Shown: positions 8,902-18,884 of the stretch, piece after piece | How the letters are laid out: every line of letters starts with the position of its first letter | Numbering within the stretch: the stretch's first letter is position 1 | Source: Sinorhizobium sojae CCBAU 05684 | GTDB lineage: Bacteria; Pseudomonadota; Alphaproteobacteria; Rhizobiales; Rhizobiaceae | Reading direction: 5' to 3' | NCBI RefSeq assembly: GCF_002288525.1 | Contig: NZ_CP023067.1 | Span: forward strand, 3,141,001-3,205,000 | Length of the DNA stretch: 64,000 nucleotides | Translations under genes and position numbers: made by a program | Notes under the pieces: generated by a model | The model's database searches: none | What the model saw: only the letters and a program-made list of their open reading frames with translations | What the model was told of the DNA's origin: nothing

Positions 8902-10101
8902 TCAGTTTTGTTGCGGATCGTTGACGAGGGCCGAAACGCCGACGAATTCTATGCCGCGTCCGCCGGCCTCTTCCACCCATTCCGCGATCGCCGCGACGCT
9001 TTCCTCGAAGGCCGAGGCGACGCCGATCGCGCTGCCGTTGCGCCGGGCGACGCGTTCGAGCTCATCCAGCCTGCGCAAAATCGCGCCGCGGCTGAGTTCG
9101 CTGTCGACGACCATGTCGGCGAAGCCGTGCGGCACGTCAAAGGCGCCGGCGAGCGTGCCGGAAAGCGACTGCGCGGAGGTGCCGTCATCGAGAAAGAGCA
9201 GACCGCGCCTGCCGAGGTCGCGCATGACCGGTTCGAGCGCATCCGCGTCGGAGAGGAATCGGCCGCCGAGATAGTTCATGATCCCGGTATAATTGGTGAT
9301 CTGGCCCATGCTGCGGTGCAGTTCGGCCAGATTCTTCCGCGCATCCTCGGAAACGAGCAGCGCCTCAGGCCCCGGATCGCTGCTGGGATAGTCGAACGGC
9401 TCCATCGGGATCTGCAGGAGAATCTCGTGGCCGTCGCGCCTTGCCTCCTGCATCCAGCGCTGCAGGCTGTTGCCGGCCGCGGCGAGGGCGAGCGTTACAT
9501 CCGGCGGCAGCGCCTGGATCGCTCCAAGTGTTCCGGTCTGGCTGAGACCGAGGCCGCCCACCACCAGGGCGATGCGGGTGCCGCGGGCGCCGGACCAGGG
9601 CCGTGCATATTGATCCATCGGCCTCAGCCCGTCCGGACCGATGATCGGCAGCCGGCCTTCCGGCGTGGCTTCGAGGAGATCCTCGTTCGGAAGCGCGGCC
9701 ATGCGCGGGTCCTGACCGCGCGTCGGCCCGACGCTGATCAAAGCCGGACCGTCGCTCGCGCGCGATCGCGGCGTGTATTTGGTGACGGTCGCGCCACCGC
9801 CCGTCAGCATTTCCTCGACATTCGCTCCGGAAAGCGCGCCGCTCGCCCGCAGCGTTCCACGGCTGGGATCCCCGCCTCGCGGCACTTCCGTCCCGGGGGC
9901 TGCAATGGCCGTTGCGCCTTCCGCGGTGGCAGGCGTGCGGATCAGGCGGTCGGGCGCGAAAGCGCTCCAGCCGGAAAGCCCGACGACGGCGAGGACGCAG
10001 GCGCCGAGAAGCGTATAGGCGAGCATGCGGCGCGGATTGTGCTGACGCGAAGCGCGCTTCCGGCGGCCTTGGCCAAGGGGGGCATTGAGATCAGTTCCCA
10101 A
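8902..10101 (-). CDS. Divergent polysaccharide deacetylase family protein
   Basis: About 399 aa. A short cytoplasmic head is followed by one membrane segment ('MLAYTLLGACVLAVVGLSGW'), then a proline/alanine-rich linker and a periplasmic divergent polysaccharide deacetylase domain (YibQ-like) from about residue 165: 'IALVVGGLGLSQTG', 'ILLQIPMEPFDYP', 'NYLGGRF'. YibQ-type proteins sit in envelope operons next to ctpA and envC and are thought to act on cell-wall glycans, but no activity is proven. TTG 10101 gives the usual 'GTDLNAPLGQ' N-terminus with GAGG six bases ahead; TTG 10128 is the alternative. Confidence 0.82.
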   Translation of the reverse strand: MGTDLNAPLGQGRRKRASRQHNPRRMLAYTLLGACVLAVVGLSGWSAFAPDRLIRTPATAEGATAIAAPGTEVPRGGDPSRGTLRASGALSGANVEEMLTGGGATVTKYTPRSRASDGPALISVGPTRGQDPRMAALPNEDLLEATPEGRLPIIGPDGLRPMDQYARPWSGARGTRIALVVGGLGLSQTGTLGAIQALPPDVTLALAAAGNSLQRWMQEARRDGHEILLQIPMEPFDYPSSDPGPEALLVSEDARKNLAELHRSMGQITNYTGIMNYLGGRFLSDADALEPVMRDLGRRGLLFLDDGTSAQSLSGTLAGAFDVPHGFADMVVDSELSRGAILRRLDELERVARRNGSAIGVASAFEESVAAIAEWVEEAGGRGIEFVGVSALVNDPQQN

Positions 10102-10244
10102 ACGGAGCCTCGGTCGCCTCGATTCCAATTTGCGGGCGGAGAGAACCGCTCGCAGCTAGCCTCATCCCGCTCCAGGACAATTGCCGGTGTGGTGCGCCGC
10201 CCCGAGAAGAATCACCGCATGGCCGGCTACACGGCCGATCCATA

Positions 10245-10302
10245 GCGTATCGGCCCGAAAATCGGAACCGATTTTCGGAAAGCGCGCCGCGCAGGTCAAA
10301 GC
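10245..10302. repeat. Partial RIME-like repeat (module A only)
   Basis: CGTATCGGCCCGAAAATCGG facing CCGATTTTCGGAAAGCGCG matches the second palindrome of the full elements in inverted order; module 1 is absent. Confidence 0.5.
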
Positions 10303-10405
10303 TTTACCGCGACCATTGCGCCTGGGAAACGTGCGGCGCTGCAATAGAAAAGGCGCCGGGTTGAACATCCCGGCGCCCCCATGATCTCCTGCGCTACGAG
10401 CAGGC

Positions 10406-11728
10406 TTACTTCTTCAGTTCGGCCTGCTCGGGATTAGCCGGGAAAGCCGGATCGGTCTTGTTGCCGCGCAACAGGTCGAGCGCAAAGTTGAGCTGGATGT
10501 CGTCCTTGGCCTCCGGCGGCACATAGGCGACGGAGCCGGAGCCTTCCTCCGTCTCGTTCTGGCCAGGGATATGGCCGCGCAGATCGGACTCGCCCTGCGC
10601 CTCCACCTTGCCCAGGAGTTCCGGCGGCAGCGGCTGTTCGACCTTGATGTCGGGCGTGATGCCGGTGCCCTGGATCGATTTGCCCGACGGCGTGTAGTAG
10701 AGCGCCGTCGTCAGGCGCAGAGCACCAGCGTCACCCAGCGGAATGATCGTCTGCACCGATCCCTTGCCGAAGGAACGCGTGCCGAGAACGGTGGCGCGCT
10801 TCATATCCTGAAGTGCGCCCGCGACGATCTCCGATGCCGATGCCGAGCCGCCATTGACGAGCACGACGATCGGCTTGCCGTCGGTCAGATCTCCCGGCGT
10901 CGCATTGAAGCGGCGGGTCTCGTTCGGATTGCGGCCGCGGGTCGAAACGACCTCGCCGCGCTCCAGGAAGGCGTCCGACACATTGATCGCCTGGTCGAGC
11001 AGGCCGCCCGGATTGAGGCGCAGGTCAAGCACATAGCCCTTGAGCTTGTCCGCCGGGACCTCTGCCTTGATCTTCTCGATGCCCTTTTTCAGGTCCTCGA
11101 AGGTCTTTTCGGTGAAGGAGATCACGCGCAGGTAGCCGACATCACCCTCGACGCGGAATTTCACCGCACGCACGGCGATGATGTCGCGAACGATCGTCAC
11201 ATCGATCGGCTTGTCCGCGCCCTGGCGCAGAATGGTGAGCTTGATCGGCGTGCCGACGGCGCCGCGCATCTTGTCGACCGCTTCCTCGAGCTTCAGCCCG
11301 CGAACATCCTGCCCGTCGATTTTCGAGATCAGGTCACCGGCAAGCACGCCCGCACGGGCGGCCGGGGTGTCGTCGATGGGGCTCGTCACCTTGACGAGAT
11401 CTTCCTCCATCGTCACCTCGATGCCGAGGCCGCCGAATTCGCCGCGCGTCTGCGTACGCATATCCTCGGCGTCGGTCGAGTTCATGTAGCTCGAATGCGG
11501 ATCCAGCGAATGGAGCATGCCGTTGATCGCATTTTCGATCAGCTTGTCGTCCTGCGGCGGCGTCACGTACTGCGCGCGCACGCGCTCGAAGACGTCGCCG
11601 AAAATCGCCAACTCCCGATATGTCGACGAATTGGCCGCCAGGGCCGGGATGGTAGCCGAATAGACGACGCCCATCGCCGTCGCCCCCATCAGCGCCCCGA
11701 CCAGAACAAGTGAAGCTCTACGTATCAT
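10406..11728 (-). CDS. ctpA: C-terminal processing protease, S41 family
   Basis: 440 aa from ATG 11728 (GGAAGGG upstream). N-terminal membrane/signal segment 'RRASLVLVGALMGATAMG', a PDZ domain around residue 90-170 ('GLGIEVTMEEDLVKV'), and the S41 catalytic core with the nucleophile serine in GGSASASEIVAG and the general-base lysine in SFGKGSVQT. CtpA is a periplasmic serine protease; relatives process or degrade cell-wall hydrolases and outer-membrane proteins. Its start overlaps the end of the envC-like gene by 11 bases, so a protease and a hydrolase activator are translated together. Confidence 0.94.
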   Translation of the reverse strand: MIRRASLVLVGALMGATAMGVVYSATIPALAANSSTYRELAIFGDVFERVRAQYVTPPQDDKLIENAINGMLHSLDPHSSYMNSTDAEDMRTQTRGEFGGLGIEVTMEEDLVKVTSPIDDTPAARAGVLAGDLISKIDGQDVRGLKLEEAVDKMRGAVGTPIKLTILRQGADKPIDVTIVRDIIAVRAVKFRVEGDVGYLRVISFTEKTFEDLKKGIEKIKAEVPADKLKGYVLDLRLNPGGLLDQAINVSDAFLERGEVVSTRGRNPNETRRFNATPGDLTDGKPIVVLVNGGSASASEIVAGALQDMKRATVLGTRSFGKGSVQTIIPLGDAGALRLTTALYYTPSGKSIQGTGITPDIKVEQPLPPELLGKVEAQGESDLRGHIPGQNETEEGSGSVAYVPPEAKDDIQLNFALDLLRGNKTDPAFPANPEQAELKK

Positions 11729-13160
11729 TTCGCGCCCTTCCAACTTCTGCCACGGTCCACCACGGTCGGGAATCAACCGGTTTTCCGTCTTTTCGAAACT
11801 CAATGTAAAGTGTCGGCCGGTCCGTTTCCAGCGTCAAGGCCGTCGCACTCGCCACTCTTTTTGCCCCCATTGTCGCGACCGGCTCCCCGGCCACCACGAA
11901 TTGCCCCGGGCTGACACTGACGCTCTCCATCCCGGAAAGCACGATGTGATAACCGTCGCCCGGATTGAGGATGATCATCTGCCCATAGCTGCGGAACTTG
12001 CCGGCATAGACAACCCACCCATCCGCCGGCGTGGTCACCAGCGCGCCCGCATTGGTCTCCAGCATGATCCCCTGCAACGAATGTCCGGTGCCGTCGGCAT
12101 CGCCAAACTGTCGCAGCAACGTACCTGCGACGGGATAGCTGAGCTTCTGCCGCAATTCGGAGAAGACATATGCGGGCGCAATGCGGTTTTTGTCGGGCAC
12201 GGCGCTCTTGGCGAGTTCCCGCGCCGCCTCGCGTTCGGCCTCGCTCATGCGCCGGCGCTCCTCGGCCTCGGCGCGGGCGGCCTCCGCGGCATCGCGGACC
12301 GAGCTAATCTCGTTTTCGAGCGACGAGATCAGACCCTCGAGATTGGTCGCCTGCTGCGCGAGTTCGGCGGCCTTGCGCTGTTCGGCGGCCAGTTCCGCCG
12401 CATTCTGCCGGCGCAGCTTCTCCTTCTCGCCGACAAGCATCGACATGCGCCGCTCTTCTTCGAGACTGGCGGTCATCGCCGCCGACAGCTCCTCGCGTTG
12501 CCGGCCGATTCCGCGCCGGATTTCGGCGAGCGCCTCGAGATCGGCGACGAGGCTCTCGGTTTCCTTGCGGATGCCCGGAACGACGGCGCCGAGCAGGATG
12601 GCGCTGCGCACAGAGGCGAGCGCGTCCTCCGGCGTCACCAGGATCGCCGGCGGCGGATTTCGCCCCATGCGCTGAAGCGCCGCGAGCACCTCGGCGAGCA
12701 CGCCACGCCGGGCCTTGAGCGAACGCCTGACCGCATCTTCCTTGACGCGCAGTTCGCCAAGCCTCTTCTCGCCTCCGGCAATCTGCCGCTCCAGGTCCTG
12801 GCGCTTCTTCGCCGACTCGACGATGGCGGAGCGCAGCGCCGCATTGCTTTTGTCGATCTCGGCAATCGTCTGCTCGAGCGCATCGGCGCGCTCCTGCGAG
12901 AGCGTGATCGTCCTCGAGAGCGACTCGAGCTCGCTTCGCGTGCTGTCCCGCCTCAGCGCAAGAGAGGCTGCCGGGTCAGGAGCGGCTGCCGCATCCGGAG
13001 CCTGCTGCTCCGCGGTCGCCGCGCCGGCGGGCGCATCCTCGGCAACAGCCGGAGCAACTGCCGCCAGCAGGAGCGCCGCAACAGCGGCGCCGCGGCCGAA
13101 CCGTCGCACGCCCGGCGCGCTCCCGCTCCAATCCGCGGCTCGTTTCCCTCGGCGTCTCAT
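11718..13160 (-). CDS. EnvC-like murein hydrolase activator (degenerate LytM)
   Basis: 480 aa. N-terminal signal segment ('AAVAALLLAAVAPAVAED'), then a long coiled coil (about residues 70-310, rich in E, R, A, L) and a C-terminal M23/LytM domain from about residue 345 ('SYPVAGTLLRQFG'). In the LytM domain the usual zinc ligands are replaced: the HxxxD site reads HSLQGI and the HxH site reads HIVLS. This is as in EnvC, which activates amidases rather than cutting peptidoglycan itself. The role in daughter-cell separation is inferred from the family. It is followed by overlapping ctpA. Confidence 0.85.
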   Translation of the reverse strand: MRRRGKRAADWSGSAPGVRRFGRGAAVAALLLAAVAPAVAEDAPAGAATAEQQAPDAAAAPDPAASLALRRDSTRSELESLSRTITLSQERADALEQTIAEIDKSNAALRSAIVESAKKRQDLERQIAGGEKRLGELRVKEDAVRRSLKARRGVLAEVLAALQRMGRNPPPAILVTPEDALASVRSAILLGAVVPGIRKETESLVADLEALAEIRRGIGRQREELSAAMTASLEEERRMSMLVGEKEKLRRQNAAELAAEQRKAAELAQQATNLEGLISSLENEISSVRDAAEAARAEAEERRRMSEAEREAARELAKSAVPDKNRIAPAYVFSELRQKLSYPVAGTLLRQFGDADGTGHSLQGIMLETNAGALVTTPADGWVVYAGKFRSYGQMIILNPGDGYHIVLSGMESVSVSPGQFVVAGEPVATMGAKRVASATALTLETDRPTLYIEFRKDGKPVDSRPWWTVAEVGRARNDT

Positions 13161-13162
13161 TC

Positions 13163-13201
13163 CATGCCCTTAAAAATCGGCCATGCCCCTTAAAAATCGG
13201 T
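13163..13201. repeat. Short tandem direct repeat in the envC-like leader
   Basis: Two adjacent copies of CATGCCC(C)TTAAAAATCGG, about 18-19 bp each, lie immediately upstream of the start codon of the EnvC-like gene, within its presumed untranslated leader. Confidence 0.55.
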
Positions 13202-13278
13202 AGAAGACCCTAATCCGATTTTGGCCGGGCCACCAACACATAATCGCGTTATCGCTTCGCGAGGCCTGAGTAGCGACA

Positions 13279-13761
13279 TCAGGCCCGATGATAGGGATGG
13301 CCGGAGAGGATCGTCACGGCGCGATAGAGCTGTTCGGCGATCAGGATGCGCACGAGCTGATGCGGCCAGGTCATCTTGCCGAGGCACAGGACCGCGTCGG
13401 CGCGCGCATGAAGCGCCGGATCGAGCCCGTCGGCGCCGCCGATGGCAACCATCAGATCGCGTTTCCCCCCATCCCGGAAGGTGGCGAGCAAGGTCGCGAA
13501 AGCCTCCGAGTCGATCGCCTTGCCGCACTCGTCGAGCAGCACCAGAAGGCTGCCGTCGGCAAGCGCCTTTTCAAGCTGGGCCGCTTCCTCGCGCTTGCGC
13601 GTCTCGGCATTGGCCGCCCGGCTCTCGTTGACTTCGACGAGGCGCGACAGCTCGAGCCCGACGGCCGGCCCCGTCTTGGCGAAGCGGTCGAGATAACGGG
13701 CCGCGAGCTCCTTTTCCGGCCCCGCCTTCAGGCGGCCGACTGCGAAAAGTCCGATACGCAT
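13279..13761 (-). CDS. rlmH: 23S rRNA pseudouridine-1915 N3-methyltransferase
   Basis: 160 aa from ATG 13761, the standard RlmH (YbeA) length. SPOUT-class features: N-terminal 'MRIGLFAVGRLK', central 'LLVLLDECGKAIDSEAFA', knot glycines in 'MVAIGGADGLD' and a C-terminal 'MTWPHQLVRILIAEQLYRA', ending in the invariant 'GHPYHR'. It methylates the pseudouridine at position 1915 of 23S rRNA on assembled 70S ribosomes. It follows rsfS in the same direction, the usual nadD-rsfS-rlmH order. An in-frame extension to 13848 exists but lacks homology. Confidence 0.95.
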   Translation of the reverse strand: MRIGLFAVGRLKAGPEKELAARYLDRFAKTGPAVGLELSRLVEVNESRAANAETRKREEAAQLEKALADGSLLVLLDECGKAIDSEAFATLLATFRDGGKRDLMVAIGGADGLDPALHARADAVLCLGKMTWPHQLVRILIAEQLYRAVTILSGHPYHRA

Positions 13762-13912
13762 GGCCCGTTCTGTCCCCCGGGATGGCCGATCATTCGACCG
13801 GCAAACGCCGCTCCCGCTGTCATCGGCCCTCAGCCGTGACAGCCGCAATTCAACTTCGGCACCGGTCGCCGCTCCGTCCCAAGGCTAACGGGTCAGGTAC
13901 GGGCGGCGTGTC

Positions 13913-14359
13913 TCAGTGCAGGGTGCTCTCCTCGACGTCCGGGGCGGCCCACATCTTTTCGATGTTGTAGAACTCCCGGATCTCGGGCCGGAAGATGTGG
14001 ACAATCACATCGCCGGTGTCGATCAGCACCCAATCACCACCTTCGAGACCTTCGACACGGGGGGTGCCAAGTCCCTCGTCCTTCAGGTCCGTCGTCAGGT
14101 GGTCGGCAATCGCCATCACATGCCTGTTCGATCGCCCGGAGACAACGACCATGAAGTCTCCCAGCGCCGACTTTCCGGCAATATTGATGGTAACTATATC
14201 TTCTGCCTTCGAGTCCTCTAGGCTTTCGAGGACCAGCTTGAGCGCACGGACAGCGGCTTCGTCGCTCGGTTCCGTGCTGCGCGGGATAGCGGAGATCGCA
14301 TATCCCTTGGCGTGTGCTGTTGTCAGGGTTTTTCCTTTCCAAATGAACAGAACAAGCAC
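13913..14359 (-). CDS. rsfS: Ribosomal silencing factor RsfS
   Basis: RsfS/Iojap protein that binds L14 and blocks 30S joining when nutrients fall. Family segments are 'VLESLEDSKAEDIVTINIAGKS', 'GDFMVVVSGRSNRHVMAIAD' and 'WVLIDTGDVIVHIFRPEIRE' (each continues beyond what is quoted). No ATG is available at the 5' end. GTG 14359 is used here, but CTG 14326, with AAGGA six bases upstream, has the better ribosome binding site and would give 137 aa. It lies between nadD and rlmH. Confidence 0.9.
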   Translation of the reverse strand: MLVLFIWKGKTLTTAHAKGYAISAIPRSTEPSDEAAVRALKLVLESLEDSKAEDIVTINIAGKSALGDFMVVVSGRSNRHVMAIADHLTTDLKDEGLGTPRVEGLEGGDWVLIDTGDVIVHIFRPEIREFYNIEKMWAAPDVEESTLH

Positions 14360-14464
14360 TCTCGGTTCGCGATTCTCTTCGAACCGTAATCAAATGTAGG
14401 CATCAAACCCCTGCCGTTTCAAGAGACGGCGATGAAAACGCCGGAATTCACCGCGAATGGGCCC

Positions 14465-14574
14465 ACTGCATGTTCCCTTAAATCGGCGCAGATTTAAGGG
14501 AACATGCGGGCAACTCAAAGAGCTGCAGCGACCTTTGCGCGCCTGATTAGGCGCGCGGCGCTGCGGAGCGCAGC
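14465..14574. repeat. RIME-like mosaic repeat, inverted (module B + module 1)
   Basis: Long near-perfect palindrome GCATGTTCCCTTAAATC...GATTTAAGGGAACATGC (14468-14507), then the linker TTCAAAG-like 'ACTCAAAG', then GCAGCGACCTTTGCGCGCC...GGCGCGCGGCGCTGC. It overlaps the 3' end of nadD. Confidence 0.75.
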
Positions 14575-15137
14575 GCCGTCGAGCTCAGGGGCGAGCGCCG
14601 CCCGTGAATGAAGGTCCAGGCCGGCGCGGGCCTGAAGGCCAGTGTCGCGGCATCATCCTCGTCGATGCGCGCATGGCTGAAAGTCCGCGCCATGCGCGAC
14701 GAAAGATAGGCAAGCGTCGACCCCGGCCGGTCGATGACCGCGATTGGGAAGGTGTTGACGATCCGCCGCCAGTCCTGCCAGCGGTGGAAGCTCTTCAAGT
14801 TGTCCGCTCCCATGATCCAGACGAAGCGTATGCCGGGATTGCGGGCACGGACGAATTCCAAGGTGCGGGCCGTATAGCTCTGGCCGAGCGCCTTTTCGAA
14901 GGCGGTCACCTTGATGCGCGGATTCTCGGCAAGCCTCTCGCTCGCGGCGATGCGCTCGCCGAGCGGCGCCAGATTGTGGTTGTCCTTCAGCGGATTGCCC
15001 GGCGTCACCATCCACCAGAGCTGATCGAGGGCGAGCCGGCGCAGCGCCGTCTCGGCAACCAGCGCATGGCCCTCATGCGGCGGGTTGAACGAGCCGCCGA
15101 AAAGGCCGACGGCCATGCCGCGCTCGACATGCGGCAT
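14547..15137 (-). CDS. nadD: Nicotinate-nucleotide adenylyltransferase
   Basis: 196 aa from ATG 15137. The nucleotidyltransferase signature is GLFGGSFNPPHEGH near residue 12-25 with the SxTxxR-like 'SSTALR' near the end. NadD adenylates nicotinate mononucleotide to deamido-NAD in NAD biosynthesis. A CTG at 15176 overlaps the proA stop (CTGA) and would add 13 residues with the rhizobial-looking N-terminus '[16 protein letters not shown]', so the true start is uncertain. The last codons run into a RIME-like repeat. It belongs to the obgE-proB-proA-nadD-rsfS-rlmH string. Confidence 0.92.
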   Translation of the reverse strand: MPHVERGMAVGLFGGSFNPPHEGHALVAETALRRLALDQLWWMVTPGNPLKDNHNLAPLGERIAASERLAENPRIKVTAFEKALGQSYTARTLEFVRARNPGIRFVWIMGADNLKSFHRWQDWRRIVNTFPIAVIDRPGSTLAYLSSRMARTFSHARIDEDDAATLAFRPAPAWTFIHGRRSPLSSTALRSAAPRA

Positions 15138-15172
15138 GCGCAGATAGTCCGGCTTGACTTCGGCAGCTGTCG

Positions 15173-16456
15173 TCAGGGCCGCACCTGTCCCGTGCCGCGG
15201 ACGCGATATTTGAACGAGGTCAGTTGCTCGACGCCAACGGGCCCACGGGCATGCATCTTGCCGGTGGCAATACCGATCTCGCCGCCCATGCCGAACTCGC
15301 CGCCATCGGCGAACTGCGTCGAGGCATTGTGCAGCAGGATCGCCGAATCGATCTCCGAGAAGAAGCGCTCGACGACGGCCGGATTCTCGGCGATCACCGC
15401 TTCCGTATGGGATGAGGACCATTGGTTGATGTGCTCGATGGCACCGGAAATGCCGTCCACGAGCTTTGCCGAGATGATCGCGTCGAGATATTCGGTCGCC
15501 CAGTCCTCCTCGCTCGCGGCTTTCAGCCCGGGAACGAGATCTTTGAGCTCCTCCGAGACCCGCACCTCGCAGCCCGCATCGGCGAGCGCCTCAAGCAGCG
15601 GCCCCGCCAGCCGGTCGGCGGCATTCCTGTCGATCAGCAGCGTTTCGGCGGCACCGCAGATGCCGGTGCGGCGCATCTTGGCATTGACGACGACCTTCCT
15701 CGCCATGTCGAGATCGGCCGACGCGTCGACATAGATATGGCAGAGGCCTTCGAGATGCGCGAAGACCGGCACCCGCGCCTCGTTCTGCACGCGGGCGACG
15801 AGGCTCTTTCCGCCGCGCGGCACGATCACGTCGATTGCGCCGTTAAGCCCGGTGAGCATGGCGCCGACGGCGGCGCGGTCGGCAACCGGCACCATCTGGA
15901 TCGCATCCTCCGGCAGTCCCGCCGCCCTCAAGCCATCGGCGAGGCAGGCATGGATCGCCCGCGAGGAATGGAAGCTGTCGGAGCCACCGCGCAGGATCAC
16001 CGCATTGCCTGCCTTGAGGCAGAGCGCGCCGGCATCCGCCGTCACATTCGGGCGGCTCTCATAGATGACGCCGATGACGCCGAGCGGCGTGCGCACGCGC
16101 TCGATATGCAGCCCGTTCGGCCGATCCCATTCGGCGATCACCGCGCCGACCGGATCCTTGAATTCGGCGATCGCGCGCATCCCGTCCGCCATGTCGCGGA
16201 TGCGGCCCGCATTCAGCGTCAGCCGGTCGATAAACGCCTTGGCGACGCCGGTCTTACTGGCATTGTCGAGGTCGATCGCATTGGCAGCGAGGATTTCGCT
16301 GCTCCTGGCAAGGAGCGCATCCGCCATGGCGATCAGGGCCGCATGCTTGCGCTCGGCGCTCGCGATCGAAAGCGGGCGGGCGGCGGCCTTCGCGCGCCGG
16401 CCGATCTCCAGCATGATCGCGTTGACATCCTCGCCGTTCTTCGCCGTCTCAAGCAT
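15173..16456 (-). CDS. proA: Gamma-glutamyl phosphate reductase
   Basis: 427 aa from ATG 16456. Aldehyde-dehydrogenase-like fold with the catalytic cysteine in '[15 protein letters not shown]' near residue 268 and nucleotide-binding '[15 protein letters not shown]'. It reduces glutamyl-5-phosphate to the semialdehyde, the second step of proline synthesis. It overlaps proB by 8 bases, as expected for the two enzymes handing on an unstable intermediate, and abuts nadD. Confidence 0.96.
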   Translation of the reverse strand: MLETAKNGEDVNAIMLEIGRRAKAAARPLSIASAERKHAALIAMADALLARSSEILAANAIDLDNASKTGVAKAFIDRLTLNAGRIRDMADGMRAIAEFKDPVGAVIAEWDRPNGLHIERVRTPLGVIGVIYESRPNVTADAGALCLKAGNAVILRGGSDSFHSSRAIHACLADGLRAAGLPEDAIQMVPVADRAAVGAMLTGLNGAIDVIVPRGGKSLVARVQNEARVPVFAHLEGLCHIYVDASADLDMARKVVVNAKMRRTGICGAAETLLIDRNAADRLAGPLLEALADAGCEVRVSEELKDLVPGLKAASEEDWATEYLDAIISAKLVDGISGAIEHINQWSSSHTEAVIAENPAVVERFFSEIDSAILLHNASTQFADGGEFGMGGEIGIATGKMHARGPVGVEQLTSFKYRVRGTGQVRP

Positions 16457-17645
16457 GGAGCTTGCCCTTTCTCTCATCCTCGTCCTGCCCGGGTCCTTGA
16501 TCCTCGGGGCGCTTGCCGGGCGGAGCCGTCATCACCATGTCGTCGCGATGCACCATGGCGGCGCGGCCCGCATAGCCGAGGATCGCGGCGATCTCGGCCG
16601 ATTTCTTGCCGGCGATCTGGCGCGCCTCATGGACGTCGTAGCCGGCAAGGCCGCGGGCGATCTCGCGGCCCGCCGCTCCGAGGATCGCGATCGTATCGCC
16701 GCGGCTGAACGTGCCCGTCACCTGGCGCACGCCGGCCGGAAGCAGGCTCTTGCCGGAGCGTAGCGCGTTTTCAGCCCCGGCATCGACCGTCACCGAGCCG
16801 GCCGGCAGAAGCTGGCCGGCGATCCAGGTCTTGCGGGCGGTGACCGGCGAACGGGAAGGTGCGAACCACGACGAGCGCGCCCCCGCCTCGATGGCCTGCA
16901 GCGGATGCTCCGGCTTGCCGGAGGCGATGATCATGGCGCAGCCGGCGGTGGTGGCGATCTTGCCGGCATCGATCTTGGTGCGCATGCCGCCGCGCGAAAG
17001 CTCCGACGCCGCCCCGCCGGCCATCGCCTCGATCTCCGGGGTGATCTCGGCAACCGACTCGAGGAAGCGCGCCTCAGGATCGAGATGCGGCGGCGCGGTA
17101 TAGAGCCCGTCGATATCGGAGAGAAGCACGAGCAGGTCGGCGCCGACCATGGTGGCGACCCGCGCCGCCAGCCGGTCGTTGTCGCCGTAGCGGATCTCGG
17201 TGGTGGCGACCGTGTCGTTCTCGTTGATGATCGGCACGGAGCCGAGCTTCAGCAACTGGTTGATCGTCGCGCGCGCGTTGAGATAGCGGCGGCGCTCCTC
17301 CGTATCGCCGAGCGTCAGCAGGATCTGGCCGGCAATGATCTGATCGGCCGAAAGGCTCTCCGACCAGGCGCGGGCGAGCGCGATCTGGCCGACGGCGGCG
17401 GCCGCCTGGCTGTCCTCGAGCCTCAAGACGCCGGAGGGCAGGTTCAAGACCGTGCGGCCAAGCGCGATCGCACCCGAGGAGACGACCAGCACCTCGACGC
17501 CCTTTACCTTGAGCGCCGCGATATCCGCGCACAGGGCGTCGAGCCAGGCCTTCTTCAGCCCGGACTTGCGCTCGACGAGCAGCGCCGAGCCGATCTTGAT
17601 GACGATGCGCCGGTATTTCTCGAGCGGTTTGCGCGTGGCGGCCAT
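16449..17645 (-). CDS. proB: Glutamate 5-kinase with PUA domain
   Basis: 398 aa. Amino-acid kinase domain with '[12 protein letters not shown]', '[10 protein letters not shown]' and '[18 protein letters not shown]', followed by a C-terminal PUA domain (about residues 285-365). It phosphorylates glutamate in the committed and proline-inhibited step of proline synthesis. The last 25 residues are a charged tail. It starts one base after the obgE stop and overlaps proA, giving an obgE-proB-proA operon. Confidence 0.96.
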   Translation of the reverse strand: MAATRKPLEKYRRIVIKIGSALLVERKSGLKKAWLDALCADIAALKVKGVEVLVVSSGAIALGRTVLNLPSGVLRLEDSQAAAAVGQIALARAWSESLSADQIIAGQILLTLGDTEERRRYLNARATINQLLKLGSVPIINENDTVATTEIRYGDNDRLAARVATMVGADLLVLLSDIDGLYTAPPHLDPEARFLESVAEITPEIEAMAGGAASELSRGGMRTKIDAGKIATTAGCAMIIASGKPEHPLQAIEAGARSSWFAPSRSPVTARKTWIAGQLLPAGSVTVDAGAENALRSGKSLLPAGVRQVTGTFSRGDTIAILGAAGREIARGLAGYDVHEARQIAGKKSAEIAAILGYAGRAAMVHRDDMVMTAPPGKRPEDQGPGQDEDERKGKLHA

Positions 17646-17646
17646 G

Positions 17647-18669
<1,023 letters not shown>

Positions 18670-18758
18670 CTAGAGATGTCGCGTTCGCCGCCTTCGATAT
18701 AGGCGCTTCCGGCGGAGGTCAAAGATTATCATGCAAAAAGAACCCCGCCGGCAGAGGC

Positions 18759-18863
18759 CTACAGCGCCGCGCGTCTTATCAGACGCGCAAAGGTCGCTGT
18801 AACACTTTGAACTGCTGCATGTCTTTTTCCTTAAATCGAGGTCGATTTAAGGAGACATGCAGT
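18759..18863. repeat. RIME-like mosaic repeat (module 1 + module B), full copy
   Basis: ACAGCGCCGCGCGTC...GACGCGCAAAGGTCGCTGT, linker ACTTTGAA, then CTGCATGTCTTTTTCCTTAA...TTAAGGAGACATGCAG. This is the cleanest module-1/B copy in the window. Confidence 0.85.
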
Positions 18864-18884
18864 GGCGGGGTTCTTGTTTATCGT

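Noticed and set aside
13765-13848. N-terminal extension of RlmH
   Set aside because: In frame but without family similarity; ATG 13761 gives the exact 160-aa family length.
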